Counted from the stretch's first letter, positions 1 to 12,871 are shown. The stretch is 64,000 nucleotides of DNA from Afipia sp. GAS231 (GCF_900103365.1 NZ_LT629703.1:434001-498000), one strand, 5' to 3'. Made by a program: numbers and translations. Notes: a model not told the origin generated them from the sequence alone.

Positions 1-793
1 ACATCAGGCTGGCCGACATGGCCTGGCGCAGGAAATCCGCCATCTGACGTGCGGTCCCTTCGGCGGCCTTCAGCGCAATGTTGCCGCTGAAACCTTCCGA
101 AACGATCACGTCCGCCGCGCCTCCGCCGATGCCGTCGCCCTCGACGAAACCGATATAGTCGAGCTCGGGCAGATTCATCGCGCGCAACTGTTCCGCCGCT
201 TTACGAATCTCTTCGCCGCCTTTGACTTCCTCGACCCCGATATTGAGCAGCCCGACGGTAGGGCGGGGCTTGCCGAACAGCACGCTCGCCATGGCGCTGC
301 CCATCACCGCCAGCGCCACCAGGTGATGATGGTCGCCGCCGATGCTGGCGCCGAGATCAAGCACGACCGAATCGCCGCGTGCCGTCGGCCACACGCCGGC
401 AATGGCCGGACGATCGATCCCCGGCATCGTGTGCAGGTGGAAGCGCGCCATCGCCATCAGCGCGCCGGTATTGCCAGCGGAAACCGCGACATGGGCTTCG
501 CCTTTCTTCACGGCGTCGATCGCAAGCCACATCGACGAGTTCTTGCGGCCCCGCCGCAACGCCTGGCTCGGCTTGTCGTGCATGGCGACGGTCACGTCGG
601 TATGGGTCACGCGCGAGGCTGCCTTGAGCGCCGGATAGTTCGCGAGCTGCGCTTCGATCAGCGCGCTATCGCCATAAAGCAGAAATTCGGCATCGGGATG
701 CCGCTTCAACGAGATCGCGGCGCCGGGAATGACGACCGATGCGCCGACATCGCCACCCATGGCGTCAAGCGCGATTCGAACCTTTTGAGGCAT
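1..793 (-). CDS. plsX: Phosphate acyltransferase PlsX (partial, 3' end outside window)
   Basis: PlsX converts acyl-ACP plus phosphate to acyl-phosphate, the substrate of PlsY in membrane phospholipid synthesis. The reading frame starts at the ATG at 793 and runs open to the left edge, giving about 264 of the usual ~350 residues. The N-terminus [15 protein letters not shown] and later [10 protein letters not shown] are characteristic of the family. The DUF177 gene lies upstream on the same strand, as in the classic yceD-plsX-fabH order; rpmF, which often sits between them, is absent here. fabH would be expected beyond the left edge. Antisense ORFs over this gene are shadows. Confidence 0.95.
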   Translation of the reverse strand, partial: MPQKVRIALDAMGGDVGASVVIPGAAISLKRHPDAEFLLYGDSALIEAQLANYPALKAASRVTHTDVTVAMHDKPSQALRRGRKNSSMWLAIDAVKKGEAHVAVSAGNTGALMAMARFHLHTMPGIDRPAIAGVWPTARGDSVVLDLGASIGGDHHHLVALAVMGSAMASVLFGKPRPTVGLLNIGVEEVKGGEEIRKAAEQLRAMNLPELDYIGFVEGDGIGGGAADVIVSEGFSGNIALKAAEGTARQMADFLRQAMSASLM

Positions 794-1095
794 GAACGTC
801 CCGGAAACCTGATCTCTTGCGGCCCTCGTCGAGCCCGGCCGCGCACTGGAAAAGGCACCGCCAGAGCGGTGCTCGGCAAGGCGCTACACAGCGCCTCCGC
901 CGGGCCGCGACAATAGCGTTTCCCCATCCCGACACAACCTCTTGACCACCGTCTTTTGGCAAACGGAACCAGTGCGCCCCGGATTCGGAACCGAGGTTTA
1001 AGTCAATATAACTCAATAGCTTGCGTTATATTCCTCGTCAAACAAGGCAACCACCTCAACCGGAATGTGCCCCGACCGTCCCCTTAAACGGCCCG
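794..1095. other. Intergenic gap between DUF177 gene and plsX
   Basis: About 300 bp with no convincing gene. It must carry the 5' region of plsX and the end of the DUF177 transcript. The stretch 990-1040 is locally AT-rich and may hold the plsX promoter, but I cannot assign -35/-10 boxes with confidence. Confidence 0.4.
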
Positions 1096-1698
1096 TCACT
1101 TGTCTTTGGGCTGCTTTTTGCCGGGTTTTTTCGGCTCGACCTTGAGCGCCTTCAAGGCTGCAAACGGGTGATCCTCGGGATCGGCGGCCTCAACCACCGG
1201 TTCGAAAACCGCGTCGGGTTTGCGCGGATAGGGATTCACCGCCAGATACAGCGCGTCGGTAGCAACCCTGCCGAGATCGATGACCCCGTTCTCGATTGCC
1301 TCCAGCGGGTCCGGCGTGTCCCCGTCGCTATGCTCGGCCTCATCGATCAGCGCGGCCATTTCAGGGATCTGGTCCGGCGGCGCGAAGGTCACATCGACCA
1401 CCTCGTCGATGTCGCTTTCCATCGGCTCAAGCGTCACCACGCAGTTCTGCCCGATCCGCGCCCGCACACGGCCCGTGACCTGGTAGCGGCCGCCGCTCTT
1501 TGGCGTCACATCGAACGAGGCCTGCGCCGAAAGCACCTCGCGCAAGTCGCCGACATCAGCGATCGCATGGCGGACGGCTTCGGCGGCCTGAAGGTCGCGA
1601 TGCAGTCCCGTGTCCGGGATTTGCGCGGTCGCCACGGGGACGCGCCAAGGATCCGGCTTCAGCGGGTCGGGCTTCTCTGTGATGCCACTCTTGCTCAT
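1096..1698 (-). CDS. DUF177 (YceD-like) domain protein
   Basis: A 200-residue protein with the DUF177 pattern: a central segment GRVRARIGQNCVVTLEPM followed by an acidic stretch and a Lys/Pro-rich C-terminal tail. Members are linked to 23S rRNA accumulation and ribosome biogenesis in bacteria and plastids, and usually sit beside rpmF/plsX, as here. The start at 1698 overlaps the stop of the upstream chaperone gene by 4 nt (ATGA), so the two are probably translationally coupled. The exact biochemical role in alphaproteobacteria is not established. Confidence 0.85.
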   Translation of the reverse strand: MSKSGITEKPDPLKPDPWRVPVATAQIPDTGLHRDLQAAEAVRHAIADVGDLREVLSAQASFDVTPKSGGRYQVTGRVRARIGQNCVVTLEPMESDIDEVVDVTFAPPDQIPEMAALIDEAEHSDGDTPDPLEAIENGVIDLGRVATDALYLAVNPYPRKPDAVFEPVVEAADPEDHPFAALKALKVEPKKPGKKQPKDK

Positions 1699-2246
1699 TG
1701 CGTCAGGTCCACATTGTCAGGCACAGGAAACTTCGCCGAACCGCTCAACAGCGCCGTATCGTCGAGACCGTCCAGGCCGGCGATGGCCGCCTCGGCATAG
1801 GCGGCGAGCCGGCCGGCCTTTTCGATGTGTTCGCCGTTCAGGATATTCTTACACAGCGCCTGCGCCAGCGCCTCACGGCCCCCGGCCAATGCGAGATCAT
1901 AGGCTGCGGTCCGGCCGTAAAAGGCCTCCCCGAAGGCCTGCATCTTCTTTGGTACGGTGAGGTCGCCGACCCCCATTTCGCGCAGATTATCGTCCATATC
2001 GTTGCAAAAATGGTCGAACAGGGCCTGCGACAGGGCGCCGCCACCGTCAGCCGACTTCAACCGCCGCAGAACCAGCCACAAATGCAACAGCAGCAGGTCA
2101 AAACGGCCATTAACCGTATCCGGCACCCCCATGGCCCGATAAAACGACGGTTCTCGCGCCTGCGTCACGATCATGCCATAGATGGCTTCAATGGTGCCGC
2201 GCTGGGGCGAGCGGGGTTTCCTGAAGTGATTGAACGGCCAAAGCAT
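1695..2246 (-). CDS. Ubiquinol-cytochrome c chaperone family protein
   Basis: 183 residues matching the CBP3-like ubiquinol-cytochrome c chaperone family, which in mitochondria assists cytochrome b assembly in complex III. Seen here are the N-terminal AIYGMIVTQAREPSFYR, the central LLLLHLWLVLRRLK, and a conserved FGEAFYGR. I chose the start at 2246 (MLWPFNHF) because residues encoded upstream are not family-like. It overlaps the DUF177 gene by 4 nt, so it heads a small operon, and it is divergent from bamE, whose start lies 122 bp away. Confidence 0.85.
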   Translation of the reverse strand: MLWPFNHFRKPRSPQRGTIEAIYGMIVTQAREPSFYRAMGVPDTVNGRFDLLLLHLWLVLRRLKSADGGGALSQALFDHFCNDMDDNLREMGVGDLTVPKKMQAFGEAFYGRTAAYDLALAGGREALAQALCKNILNGEHIEKAGRLAAYAEAAIAGLDGLDDTALLSGSAKFPVPDNVDLTQ

Positions 2247-2368
2247 TGTGGGTTCCGGATGCGGGTCCCCAAGGTATCCTTGCTGGGAGCCCGCGCATGT
2301 TGCAATCCTGCGTGCTGCCCGGTACGTCAACGCCTCGCGCGATGCAAGAGGACGGGCAAGTTCCTGAC

Positions 2369-2854
2369 ATGACCGAGACGAGCCACAGAAGCCGATGCGC
2401 GCCCTCGCCGCGCCGCCTGACCGCGCGCTGGCGCGGTTTCCGCGCGGTTGCCGCCATCGCCTTGATGTGCGCAGCGCTCGGCGCCTGCACCGGCGAACAG
2501 TTCCAGAAGGGCTACATCCTGCCCCCCGGCGCGCTCGAGCAGATTCCGATCGGCGCCAGCCAGGATCAGGTGCTGATCGTGATGGGAACGCCCTCCACCG
2601 TCGCCACCCTGAACGGCGAAGTGTTCTATTACATCTCGCAACGCTCCGAGCGCAAAGTCGCCTTCATGAACCAGCGGGTCGTCGACCAGCGGGTGATCGC
2701 GATCTATTTCGACAAGAATCGCCAGGTGCAGCGGCTCGCCAATTACGGGCTGCAGGACGGCAAGATTTTCGACTTCATCAGCCGCACCACGCCGACCTCC
2801 GGCCAGGAGCTCAGCTACCTGACGCCGCTGTTCAAGCTGCTCAGCTTCAACTAG
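2369..2854 (+). CDS. bamE: Outer membrane protein assembly factor BamE (SmpA/OmlA lipoprotein)
   Basis: 161 residues. A basic N-terminus leads into a hydrophobic signal ending in lipobox LGAC (Cys about residue 40), so it is probably lipidated and anchored in the outer membrane. The SmpA/OmlA fold signature follows: IGASQDQVLIVMGTPS, then a segment like YYISQRSERKVAF. BamE is a lipoprotein subunit of the BAM complex that inserts beta-barrel proteins. The start at 2369 is preceded by GAGGACGGGCAAG; an in-frame ATG at 2342 would only add non-conserved residues. It is divergent from the cytochrome bc1 chaperone gene. Confidence 0.9.
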   Translation: MTETSHRSRCAPSPRRLTARWRGFRAVAAIALMCAALGACTGEQFQKGYILPPGALEQIPIGASQDQVLIVMGTPSTVATLNGEVFYYISQRSERKVAFMNQRVVDQRVIAIYFDKNRQVQRLANYGLQDGKIFDFISRTTPTSGQELSYLTPLFKLLSFN

Positions 2855-2961
2855 GCGCATTTGTCGCCGCACGGCGGACCTGCGCCAAGTCGTCCGCTTG
2901 CCCCTTCCGTGCGAGGTCCCTACGCTCCCTGCAAAATGACGATCCAGCAGGGAGCGAACTT

Positions 2962-3963
2962 GTGTTCAGCAAAGCCTTTTCTCGCCGCAGCGTCTTGACC
3001 GGGGCCACGGCGATTTCGACCGCGGCGCTTCTGCCGCGCGCGAGCCTTGCAGATTGGCGGCCGACCGAGACCGTCCGCGTCATCGTGCCGGCCGCGGCCG
3101 GCGGCACCACCGACGTGATGGGACGGCTGCTGGCGGCGCACCTGCAGAGCGCCTGGGGCCAGTCCGCGGTGGTGGAAAACCGCTCCGGGGGCGGCGGGAC
3201 CATCGGCACGGTCGAGGTGATCCGGCAAAAGGGCGACGGCCACACCATCCTGATCGGCAATCCCGGCCCCAACGCCATCGCCTACAGCATTTTCCGCAAC
3301 CTGAACTACAAGGCGGACCAGTTGCACGCGGTTTCCAACCTGATCCGGACCCCGAATATCGTGTCGGCGCATCCCTCGACCGGCATCAAGTCGATCGCCG
3401 AACTGATCGCCTATATCAAGGCCAACCCCGACAAGCTGAACTACGCCTCCTCAGGCGTGGGTCAGAGCCCTCACCTGACTGGCGCCTGGTTCCTGCAACT
3501 GACCGGCCTGAAGATGGTGCATGTGCCGTTCCGCGGCGCAGGCCCGGCGCTGCAGGCAGCGCTTGCCGGCGACATCCAGATCCTGTTCGACAATCTCTAC
3601 CCGTCGCTGCCGCAGACGCAGGAAGGCAAGCTCAACGCGCTCTGCGTGACCACGCCCGAGCGCAGCGCCGTGGCGCCTGATATTCCGACCATGCGCGAGA
3701 GCGCGCCGGAACTTGCGAAATTCGATGTCTCGTCATGGTTCGGCGTGTTGGTGCCGAAAGCCACGCCGGCGCCGATCGTCGATGCCCTCAACAGGGAAAT
3801 CAAGACGATGCTGGAGCGCGAGGACGTCAAGAAGACCATCGCCGCGATGGGCGCACGCCCCGACTGGGGCACACCGCAGCAATATGCCGATTTCATCCAG
3901 GCGGAGACGACAAAATTCGCCGAGATCATCAAGCGCGAAGGCTTGCAGATGGACGTGAACTGA
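2962..3963 (+). CDS. Bug-family (TctC-like) tripartite tricarboxylate transporter substrate-binding protein
   Basis: 333 residues from a GTG at 2962 with an SD-like CAGCAGGGA about 8 nt upstream; no ATG fits. The N-terminus contains SRRSVLTGA, a twin-arginine signal, so export through Tat to the periplasm is likely. The mature part has Bug hallmarks: VRVIVPAAAGGTTDV near the start, the GIKSIAELIAYIK segment, and LNREIKTML near the C-terminus. The family binds carboxylates for TctAB permeases or for signalling. No TctA/TctB gene is adjacent, so this is an orphan binding protein with unknown ligand, common in Bradyrhizobium and Bordetella. Confidence 0.92.
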   Translation: MFSKAFSRRSVLTGATAISTAALLPRASLADWRPTETVRVIVPAAAGGTTDVMGRLLAAHLQSAWGQSAVVENRSGGGGTIGTVEVIRQKGDGHTILIGNPGPNAIAYSIFRNLNYKADQLHAVSNLIRTPNIVSAHPSTGIKSIAELIAYIKANPDKLNYASSGVGQSPHLTGAWFLQLTGLKMVHVPFRGAGPALQAALAGDIQILFDNLYPSLPQTQEGKLNALCVTTPERSAVAPDIPTMRESAPELAKFDVSSWFGVLVPKATPAPIVDALNREIKTMLEREDVKKTIAAMGARPDWGTPQQYADFIQAETTKFAEIIKREGLQMDVN

Positions 3964-3974
3964 GGTGGCGCTCG

Positions 3975-4130
3975 CTAGCCGCCCTTGTTGATCTTCTTGA
4001 CCTTGGCGTCGGTGGCTTCGATCGCCAGCGCCAGTTCCAGGATCGCCTTCGACAGCAATTCGGCGGCTTCCTTCTGGTCCTGCGACTTGGCGGCGCGGAG
4101 CGCATAGTTGCGGGCGGATGAGAGCGACAT
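3975..4130 (-). CDS. Small conserved hypothetical protein (51 aa)
   Basis: A 51-residue ORF, ATG at 4130 to TAG at 3975: Ser/Ala-rich start, charged amphipathic middle (DQKEAAELLSKAILELAL) and basic end (KVKKINKGG). Codon use matches the neighbours (G/C third positions) and it fills the space between convergent neighbours. It is predicted mostly helical with no membrane segment. I recognise no family; the compact spacing and codon bias support a real gene. Confidence 0.6.
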   Translation of the reverse strand: MSLSSARNYALRAAKSQDQKEAAELLSKAILELALAIEATDAKVKKINKGG

Positions 4131-4179
4131 CGGTTGGTCTCCGTGTTGTCAGTGTCGGGTTCGCTGCGTGTGCTGATTT

Positions 4180-4290
4180 GTAGGGCGGATTAGCGATAGC
4201 GTAATCCGCCGCTAGTTGTGATGGTGGGTTACGGCTTCCGCCTTCGCTCTTCGAGCTACGGCGGACAAGTCGCCTAACCCACCCTACGAA
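4180..4290. repeat. Interspersed palindromic repeat, GTAGGG(C/T)GGRTTAG family, copy 1
   Basis: Starts GTAGGGCGGATTAG and ends CTAACCCACCCTAC, so the ends are inverted. The inner parts also carry inverted YAAYCC / GGGTTA blocks, allowing a long hairpin. Related copies lie at 26163-26289, 44095-44223 and 58291-58380. All four sit at gene ends, consistent with a REP/RPE-like element acting at mRNA 3' ends. Confidence 0.8.
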
Positions 4291-4301
4291 GGAAAGAAAA
4301 A

Positions 4302-4327
4302 CCCCGCGGTTTGCACCGCGGGGTTTT
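4302..4327. terminator. Bidirectional rho-independent terminator downstream of hppA
   Basis: A 9-bp perfect stem (CCCCGCGGT / ACCGCGGGG) with loop TTGC, preceded by AAAAA and followed by TTTT. Read on the minus strand it ends in a T run, so it should terminate the hppA transcript. Confidence 0.88.
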
Positions 4328-4350
4328 CATTTCGATCGACTGTTCGAAGC

Positions 4351-6471
<2,121 letters not shown>

Positions 6472-6799
6472 TGACGTTTGCCTCAGATTTTTTTGAACGA
6501 CCCCCACGCCTTCTCCGCAGGACGCGGCAGGCGCATAAAAAGGAGGCCAACCCTGCCCAAAAGGGCGGCCTCAAATTTGGCGGGACCATGCCAAAATCGT
6601 CTCCCCGGCGCAACGCCGGGAGCGGCAAAAAACGTCGATTTTCGAAAGGAATCAGGGGTAAAATCCCGGCAAATGGCCGCCTTGGCTGAGGCCCAAGCGC
6701 TTCTGTAGCCGCAAAACGCAAAAACCCGCCTAACCCCTTTCGGGACAGGCGGGCTCACTAGCCGTTTCAGTACATCCGTGAAACGACCGCTTATTGGCC
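6472..6799. other. Intergenic region between cold-shock gene and hppA
   Basis: No gene supported. It holds the cold-shock terminator (6718-6753) and, on the minus strand, the hppA leader. An AAAAA/purine-rich tract around 6535-6640 is notable, but I cannot call a promoter in it. Overlapping ORFs here on both strands lack homology-like features. Confidence 0.5.
6718..6753 (-). terminator. Rho-independent terminator of the cold-shock gene
   Basis: On the minus strand the stem CCCGCCT / AGGCGGG (arms 6747-6753 and 6725-6731), with an inner CCCGAAAGGGG stem, is followed directly by a T run (6721-6724 read as TTTT). It lies about 45 bp past the cold-shock stop codon. Confidence 0.8.
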
Positions 6800-7009
6800 T
6801 TAGGCGAGCGACAGGTTTTCCGCGCTGACCTTGCCCCGCATGGTGTCGGTCTTCAGTTCGTACTGAACCTTCTGGCCTTCGGCCAGACCGCCGAGACCGG
6901 CGCGCTCGACGGCGGAGATGTGAACGAACACATCCTTGCTGCCATCGCTCGGCTCAATGAAACCGAAACCCTTTTGACCGTTGAACCACTTCACAGTTCC
7001 CGTAGCCAT
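6800..7009 (-). CDS. Cold-shock family protein (CspA-like)
   Basis: 69 residues from ATG 7009. Single-strand nucleic-acid chaperone of the CSD fold. RNP1 (KGFGFIEP, about residues 13-20) and RNP2 (VFVHISA, about 27-33) are both intact. An in-frame ATG 21 nt upstream would add MCFGEEK, whose codons overlap the [12 protein letters not shown], so I reject it. The 221 bp between this start and the thiL stop form a long leader, typical for post-transcriptionally regulated csp genes. The T-rich run near 7030 may belong to the leader. Confidence 0.95.
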   Translation of the reverse strand: MATGTVKWFNGQKGFGFIEPSDGSKDVFVHISAVERAGLGGLAEGQKVQYELKTDTMRGKVSAENLSLA

Positions 7010-7230
7010 TTTCTCTTCTCCAAAGCACATAGGCTTTTTATTCCGCGCGGCGATCGCACGGATTCAAAATCCAATCTCACGACGATGTCTCTGGAAGATG
7101 CCCTAACAGGCGCGTTCAAAAAGGCACGACGGCAATCGAATGCCCGCTTACTATAGGTTTCCACGAAAATTGCAATGGCTGCGGGAAGATAATGGGCTCG
7201 TACGCGCCAGGGTGGTTACCGCAGAAAGCG

Positions 7231-8232
7231 TCAAAAATGGCTGTAGGACAGCCGTTCCAGTGTGAGTTCCCTGCCCTGTTGGTCGATGAATTTCGGCGCC
7301 GAAGTTCCCCCAACCACCGTCCCGATCGAACTCGTCGCGACGCCGACGCTTTCCGCGGCAGCAGCAAACGCCTCAACGCGATCCTCGGGGACCGTGCACA
7401 GGATCTCGTAATCGTCGCCACCGGCGATCAGCGCTTCCACCCCGACGACGCCGCGCGATACCAGATCCCGCGCGGCATCGGACAACGGGATCGAGGCGAG
7501 ATCGATCGCTGCAGAAACACCGGACACGCGACACAGCTTGGCGAGATCACCAGCGAGACCATCGGAAACGTCCATCGCGGCGCTGGCATGTTCGCGGACG
7601 ATTTCGGCGAGTGCCACCCGCGGCTGTGGCACGCGATAGCGCCCGACCAACGCTTCGCGCGCAGCCGCATCGCCCGTGGCCGCATGAACCTTGCCACCCC
7701 TAAGCACAGCCAGTCCCAATGCGGCATCACCGATGGTGCCCGTCACCATCACGCGCTCGCCGGGCCTGGCCCCGCTGCGGTGAACCATTTTACCCACCGG
7801 CACGCGACCGAACGCCGTCACCGAAATCATCAGCGGCCCCGGCGTCGAAACCGTGTCGCCGCCGAACAGCGGACAACCGAACTGCGCGGCGTCCTCGCCG
7901 AGCGCGGTGGCAAATGGCTGCAACCAGGCTTCATCGGCGCTGCGCAGCGCCAGCGTGAGGACGAAACCGGCGGGCGTCGCGCCCTTGGCCGCGAGATCGC
8001 TGAGGTTCACCCGCAGCGCCTTGCGCGCGATGGTATCGGGCGGATCGTCTGATAGAAAATGCACGCCTTCGACGATGGCGTCGGTCGTTACCACGATGTC
8101 ACAGCCATTGGCCTGCAGCGCCGCGGCGTCGTCATCGAGCTGGAACGCGCCGGGGTCGGTCGCAAGCGGCCTGAAATAGCGCGCGATCAGCGAATCCTCG
8201 CCGGACGCGGGCGTAGCCCTAGCCACGCGCAA
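7231..8232 (-). CDS. thiL: Thiamine-monophosphate kinase
   Basis: 333 residues. ThiL phosphorylates thiamine monophosphate to thiamine diphosphate, the last step of the pathway. Visible motifs: GEDSLIARYF at the N-terminus, the acidic nucleotide/Mg motif LDDDAAAL, VTTDAIVEGVHF, FGGDTVSTPG, and AMDVSDGLAGDLAKL. It is the last gene of the glyA-to-thiL run; its start overlaps nusB by 14 nt, which fits translational coupling. A GTG two codons downstream is an alternative start. Confidence 0.95.
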   Translation of the reverse strand: MRVARATPASGEDSLIARYFRPLATDPGAFQLDDDAAALQANGCDIVVTTDAIVEGVHFLSDDPPDTIARKALRVNLSDLAAKGATPAGFVLTLALRSADEAWLQPFATALGEDAAQFGCPLFGGDTVSTPGPLMISVTAFGRVPVGKMVHRSGARPGERVMVTGTIGDAALGLAVLRGGKVHAATGDAAAREALVGRYRVPQPRVALAEIVREHASAAMDVSDGLAGDLAKLCRVSGVSAAIDLASIPLSDAARDLVSRGVVGVEALIAGGDDYEILCTVPEDRVEAFAAAAESVGVATSSIGTVVGGTSAPKFIDQQGRELTLERLSYSHF

Positions 8233-8713
8233 ACTCGTCGGCGCGGAATTGCCGCGCGATCTGGTCGAGCACCGCGTTGATCATGCCGGTCTCTTCGGGT
8301 TCGACAAAGGCGTGCGCGACGTCGACATATTCGGACACGACGACGCGGCCGGGCACGTCCTTGCGGTGCTCCAGTTCGTAAGAGCCCGCCCGCAGCACCG
8401 CGCGCAGAATCGCATCGATCCGCTTCAACGGCCAGCCCTTCGACAAGGCGTCGTCGATCAGAGGATCGAGCTTGCCCTGGTCGCGCACCACGCCGGCCAC
8501 GACGTCGCGGAAGAACGCGGCTTCCGCTGGCAGATACGTGTCGCCCTCGACCTCATTGCCGAGCCAGTGGCTTTCGAACTCGGCGAAGATGTCGTCAATG
8601 CCGGTGCCGCCGATGTCCATCTGGTACAGCGCCTGCACGGCAGCGAGCCGCGCCGCGCCACGGCGGTTGGCTTTCTTGTCGGGACCTTTGGCCGGCTTCT
8701 TGTTGTCTGCCAT
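8219..8713 (-). CDS. nusB: Transcription antitermination factor NusB
   Basis: 164 residues, starting MADNKKPAKGPDKK after a second possible ATG one codon upstream. NusB with NusE/S10 binds boxA RNA and supports rRNA antitermination. Family features are RGAARLAAVQALYQMDIGG near residues 19-37 and the C-terminal VVSEYVDVAHAF. A short basic N-terminal tail precedes the fold, common in alphaproteobacteria. It lies 3 nt or less from ribH and overlaps thiL, so it is in the same operon. Confidence 0.95.
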   Translation of the reverse strand: MADNKKPAKGPDKKANRRGAARLAAVQALYQMDIGGTGIDDIFAEFESHWLGNEVEGDTYLPAEAAFFRDVVAGVVRDQGKLDPLIDDALSKGWPLKRIDAILRAVLRAGSYELEHRKDVPGRVVVSEYVDVAHAFVEPEETGMINAVLDQIARQFRADEFARG

Positions 8714-8715
8714 CA

Positions 8716-9207
8716 TCAGGCCTTTGCCAGCCGTCGCTTGATCCGCAGCATCGCCAGCGCCGCACGCGCGGCGTCGCCGCCCTTGTTGAGTTCGCTGGCG
8801 CGCGCCCGCGCCCAGGCCTGGGCCTCGGTGTTGACGGTAATGATGCCGTTGCCGAGCGGGAATTTTCTCGCCACCGAAAGGTCCATCAGCGCGCGCGAGG
8901 ATTCCATCGAGACGATCTCGAAATGGATGGTATCGCCCCGCACCACACAGCCGAGCGCGATCGCCGCGTCATAAGGTTTGCCGTTCTTCTCGGCCGCGTC
9001 GATTGCGATCGCGATCGCGGCTGGAATCTCCAGCGACCCGGGAACGGTGATGACGTCGTGGGTGACGCCGGCCGCCTTCAGCTCGGCGACGGCGCCTTCC
9101 AGCAACGCATCCTGAATATCGTCATAGAATCGCGCCTCGACGATCAGGGCGCGCGCGCCTTTGATGTCGGTCTGGTCCTTCAGCGGTGCGCGCCGTGCGT
9201 CTGCCAT
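8716..9207 (-). CDS. ribH: 6,7-dimethyl-8-ribityllumazine synthase
   Basis: 163 residues. RibH condenses 5-amino-6-ribitylaminouracil with dihydroxybutanone phosphate to lumazine, the substrate of RibE. Motifs include [29 protein letters not shown] and [16 protein letters not shown], with the conserved His in the last one. A 90-bp gap separates it from ribE; the leader can form the small CCTCA-ATA-TGAGG hairpin. I looked for an FMN riboswitch in this leader and saw none. Confidence 0.96.
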   Translation of the reverse strand: MADARRAPLKDQTDIKGARALIVEARFYDDIQDALLEGAVAELKAAGVTHDVITVPGSLEIPAAIAIAIDAAEKNGKPYDAAIALGCVVRGDTIHFEIVSMESSRALMDLSVARKFPLGNGIITVNTEAQAWARARASELNKGGDAARAALAMLRIKRRLAKA

Positions 9208-9297
9208 TACGTTCTTTCGTCTCTCGTCTCTGCGCCCTCATATTGAGGAGCGTCCATGAGGATTAAGCGGGCGTTTTAAGCGCCGTATGACACCCTG

Positions 9298-9906
9298 TCA
9301 CTTCATTTCCGACAGCCGCGCCGCGTAGCGTGCCATCAGGTCGACCTCGATATTGACCTCGCTGCCGGCACGCCAGCTGCCCAATGTGGTGACGCTGAGC
9401 GTATGCGGGATGATAAGCACCGAAAACACGACGTCCTCGACCGTATTCACGGTGAGCGACACGCCATCCAGCGTGATCGAACCCTTGGTGGCGATGAAGC
9501 GCGCGAGTTCCCGCGTGGTCTTCAGTTCGAACCGCGCCATATCAGGCAGATCGTCGCGCTTGACGATGGTGGCGATCCCGTCGGCATGGCCGGCCACGAT
9601 GTGGCCGCCGAGTTCGTCGCCGATCTTCAGCGCCCGCTCGAGATTGAGTTTTGTACCTTTGGCCCAATGTTTGGCCGTGGTCATGCCGAGCGTCTCGGCG
9701 GCGGCATCGACCTCGAACCAGGTTTTGCCGCCGTCAACGCCGGAGCCGACCACCGTGAGGCAGACGCCGTTGCAGGCGATGGATGCGCCGTCGGCAATCG
9801 TTTTCTGATCGTAGACGCAGGCGATCCGCATGCGGTGTAACTGCCCCTGCGCCGTCGGCGTCAAGGCGACGATCTCGCCGATATCGGTGACAATTCCGGT
9901 GAACAT
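9298..9906 (-). CDS. ribE: Riboflavin synthase (alpha chain)
   Basis: 202 residues in two lumazine-binding repeats. The first begins [12 protein letters not shown] and contains SIACNGVCLTVV; the second contains GGHIVAGHADGIATI and SITLDGVSLTVN. The enzyme dismutates two lumazines to riboflavin plus the pyrimidine precursor. Start overlaps the ribD stop by 1 nt, so the pair is coupled. Length and repeat layout are normal for the family. Confidence 0.96.
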   Translation of the reverse strand: MFTGIVTDIGEIVALTPTAQGQLHRMRIACVYDQKTIADGASIACNGVCLTVVGSGVDGGKTWFEVDAAAETLGMTTAKHWAKGTKLNLERALKIGDELGGHIVAGHADGIATIVKRDDLPDMARFELKTTRELARFIATKGSITLDGVSLTVNTVEDVVFSVLIIPHTLSVTTLGSWRAGSEVNIEVDLMARYAARLSEMK

Positions 9907-11057
9907 TAAGCGCGCTCGTAAATCGTGAGAGTGTCGTTTTGCAGCGTTTCGCTAGCACGTGTCTTGAACGCGGGCGACCCGGTAATGGCCGACAGCGGCA
10001 ATGCGTCCAGCGCGGGAATACCGCCCGCGCCGATACTTTCGGGCCCGCGCAGCAGCCAGATTTCGTCAACGAGATCAGCGGCGACGAACGACGACGCCAC
10101 CCGCGCACCGCCCTCGACCATCAGCCGCGAAATGCCCTTCTCCGACAGCGTATGCAGCACGGCTGCCAGATCGAGCCCGCGCGGGTTGGCCGTGGCGGCG
10201 ACGTGGATCACCTGGGCCCCCGCCGCGCCGAGTTTGGCGGCGGCCGGGGCTTCGGCGAGCTTTGACGCCATCACCCATAGCGGCGTCTGGCGCGCGGAAT
10301 GAACGAGCTTGCTGGTGCCCGGGATCCGCAAGGCGCGATCGAGCACCACCCGTACCGGCGAGCGCGCCTCCATGCCCGGCAGACGGCAGTTCAGCTTGGG
10401 ATCGTCGGCCCGCACGGTACCGATGCCGACCAGGATCGCATCGCATTGCGCCCGCAGCAGATGCACGCGGGTCCTGGCCGTCTCGCCGGTGATCGCCACC
10501 GGCTTGTGGCCGGCCGCGGCAATCTTGTCGTCGGCGGAGACCGCAAGTTTAAGAATCACATGCGGGCGCTTGTCGCGGATGCGCCTGAAGTGCCCGGCAT
10601 GATCGCGCGCGGCTTCGGCCGCACCGAGACCGACATCGACCACGATGCCGGCGGCGCGCAATTTGGCATGGCCCTGTCCGGCGACTTCCGGATTCGGATC
10701 CTCGATCGCCGACACCACGCGCGCGATGCCCGACGCGATCACCGCGTCGACGCAGGGCGGCGATTTGCCGAAATGCGAACAGGGCTCCAGCGTTACATAG
10801 AGCGTGGCGCCGCGCGCGGCCTCACCGGCGCGCTTCAAGGCTTCGGGCTCGGCATGCGGGCGGCCGCCGGGTTGGGTCCAGCCGCGACCGACGATGACGC
10901 CATCCTTGACCACGACGGCGCCGACGGCCGGATTGGGCCAAGTGCGGCCCTGCCCGCGCCGGCCGAGCGCCAGCGCCAGCTGCATGAAGCGCTGGTCCGC
11001 GGCTTTCGCTTCCTTGGATTTCTGCGCGTACTGGTCTTCCAGAATGCGGAAGATCAT
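9906..11057 (-). CDS. ribD: Bifunctional diaminohydroxyphosphoribosylaminopyrimidine deaminase / reductase
   Basis: 383 residues. The N-terminal deaminase domain has the zinc site H68-A-E and [11 protein letters not shown] (C93, C102), preceded by [12 protein letters not shown]. The C-terminal reductase domain (about residue 160 on) has [13 protein letters not shown] and the NADPH-binding [13 protein letters not shown]. It performs the second and third steps of riboflavin synthesis. Its ATG overlaps the end of nrdR by 4 nt. The first ~20 residues are not conserved, and a later start near MQLALALG is possible. Confidence 0.95.
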   Translation of the reverse strand: MIFRILEDQYAQKSKEAKAADQRFMQLALALGRRGQGRTWPNPAVGAVVVKDGVIVGRGWTQPGGRPHAEPEALKRAGEAARGATLYVTLEPCSHFGKSPPCVDAVIASGIARVVSAIEDPNPEVAGQGHAKLRAAGIVVDVGLGAAEAARDHAGHFRRIRDKRPHVILKLAVSADDKIAAAGHKPVAITGETARTRVHLLRAQCDAILVGIGTVRADDPKLNCRLPGMEARSPVRVVLDRALRIPGTSKLVHSARQTPLWVMASKLAEAPAAAKLGAAGAQVIHVAATANPRGLDLAAVLHTLSEKGISRLMVEGGARVASSFVAADLVDEIWLLRGPESIGAGGIPALDALPLSAITGSPAFKTRASETLQNDTLTIYERA

Positions 11058-11536
11058 TTGCGCAACGTGGCGACCCGCGCGTCGTCTTCGGCGGAGAGTT
11101 CGCCCAGCACGGCTTCAAAGTCCTTGGCCTCGCGAAAATTGCGATAGACCGAGGCGAAGCGGACATAGGCGACGTCGTCGAGCCCGCGCAGATGCTCCAT
11201 CACGATCTCGCCAATGGCCTCCGATGACACTTCCGCCTCGCCGCCGCTCTCGAGTTCGCGCACGATCGCGGAAACCATCTTCTCGACCCGCTCGGAGTCG
11301 ACCGGCCGCTTGCGCAGGCTGATCTGCAGCGAGCGGACCAGCTTGTCGCGGTCGAACGGCACCCTGCGGCCGTTGCGCTTGATCACGGTGAGATCGCGCA
11401 ACTGCACACGCTCGAAGGTGGTGAAGCGGAAATTGCAGGTGATGCACACCCGCCGCCGCCGGATCACAGCCGAATCCTCGGTCGGACGCGAGTCCTTCAC
11501 CTGGGTATCGAGACTGTTGCAACTCGGACAGCGCAT
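11054..11536 (-). CDS. nrdR: Transcriptional repressor NrdR
   Basis: 160 residues. NrdR senses ATP/dATP and represses ribonucleotide reductase genes at NrdR boxes. The N-terminal zinc ribbon uses C3, C6, C31 and C34 (MRCPSC and CITC). The ATP-cone follows, beginning [17 protein letters not shown]. It lies 27 bp after glyA and overlaps ribD, the standard alphaproteobacterial order. Confidence 0.97.
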   Translation of the reverse strand: MRCPSCNSLDTQVKDSRPTEDSAVIRRRRVCITCNFRFTTFERVQLRDLTVIKRNGRRVPFDRDKLVRSLQISLRKRPVDSERVEKMVSAIVRELESGGEAEVSSEAIGEIVMEHLRGLDDVAYVRFASVYRNFREAKDFEAVLGELSAEDDARVATLRK

Positions 11537-11563
11537 TCCAGACGACCTTTGACCTTCGAGACC

Positions 11564-12871
<1,308 letters not shown>

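Noticed and set aside
323..916. 197-residue plus-strand ORF over plsX
   Set aside because: Arg/His-rich antisense shadow of plsX with no family signature.
9208..9297. FMN riboswitch between ribE and ribH
   Set aside because: Too short at 90 bp and without RFN-element conserved blocks.
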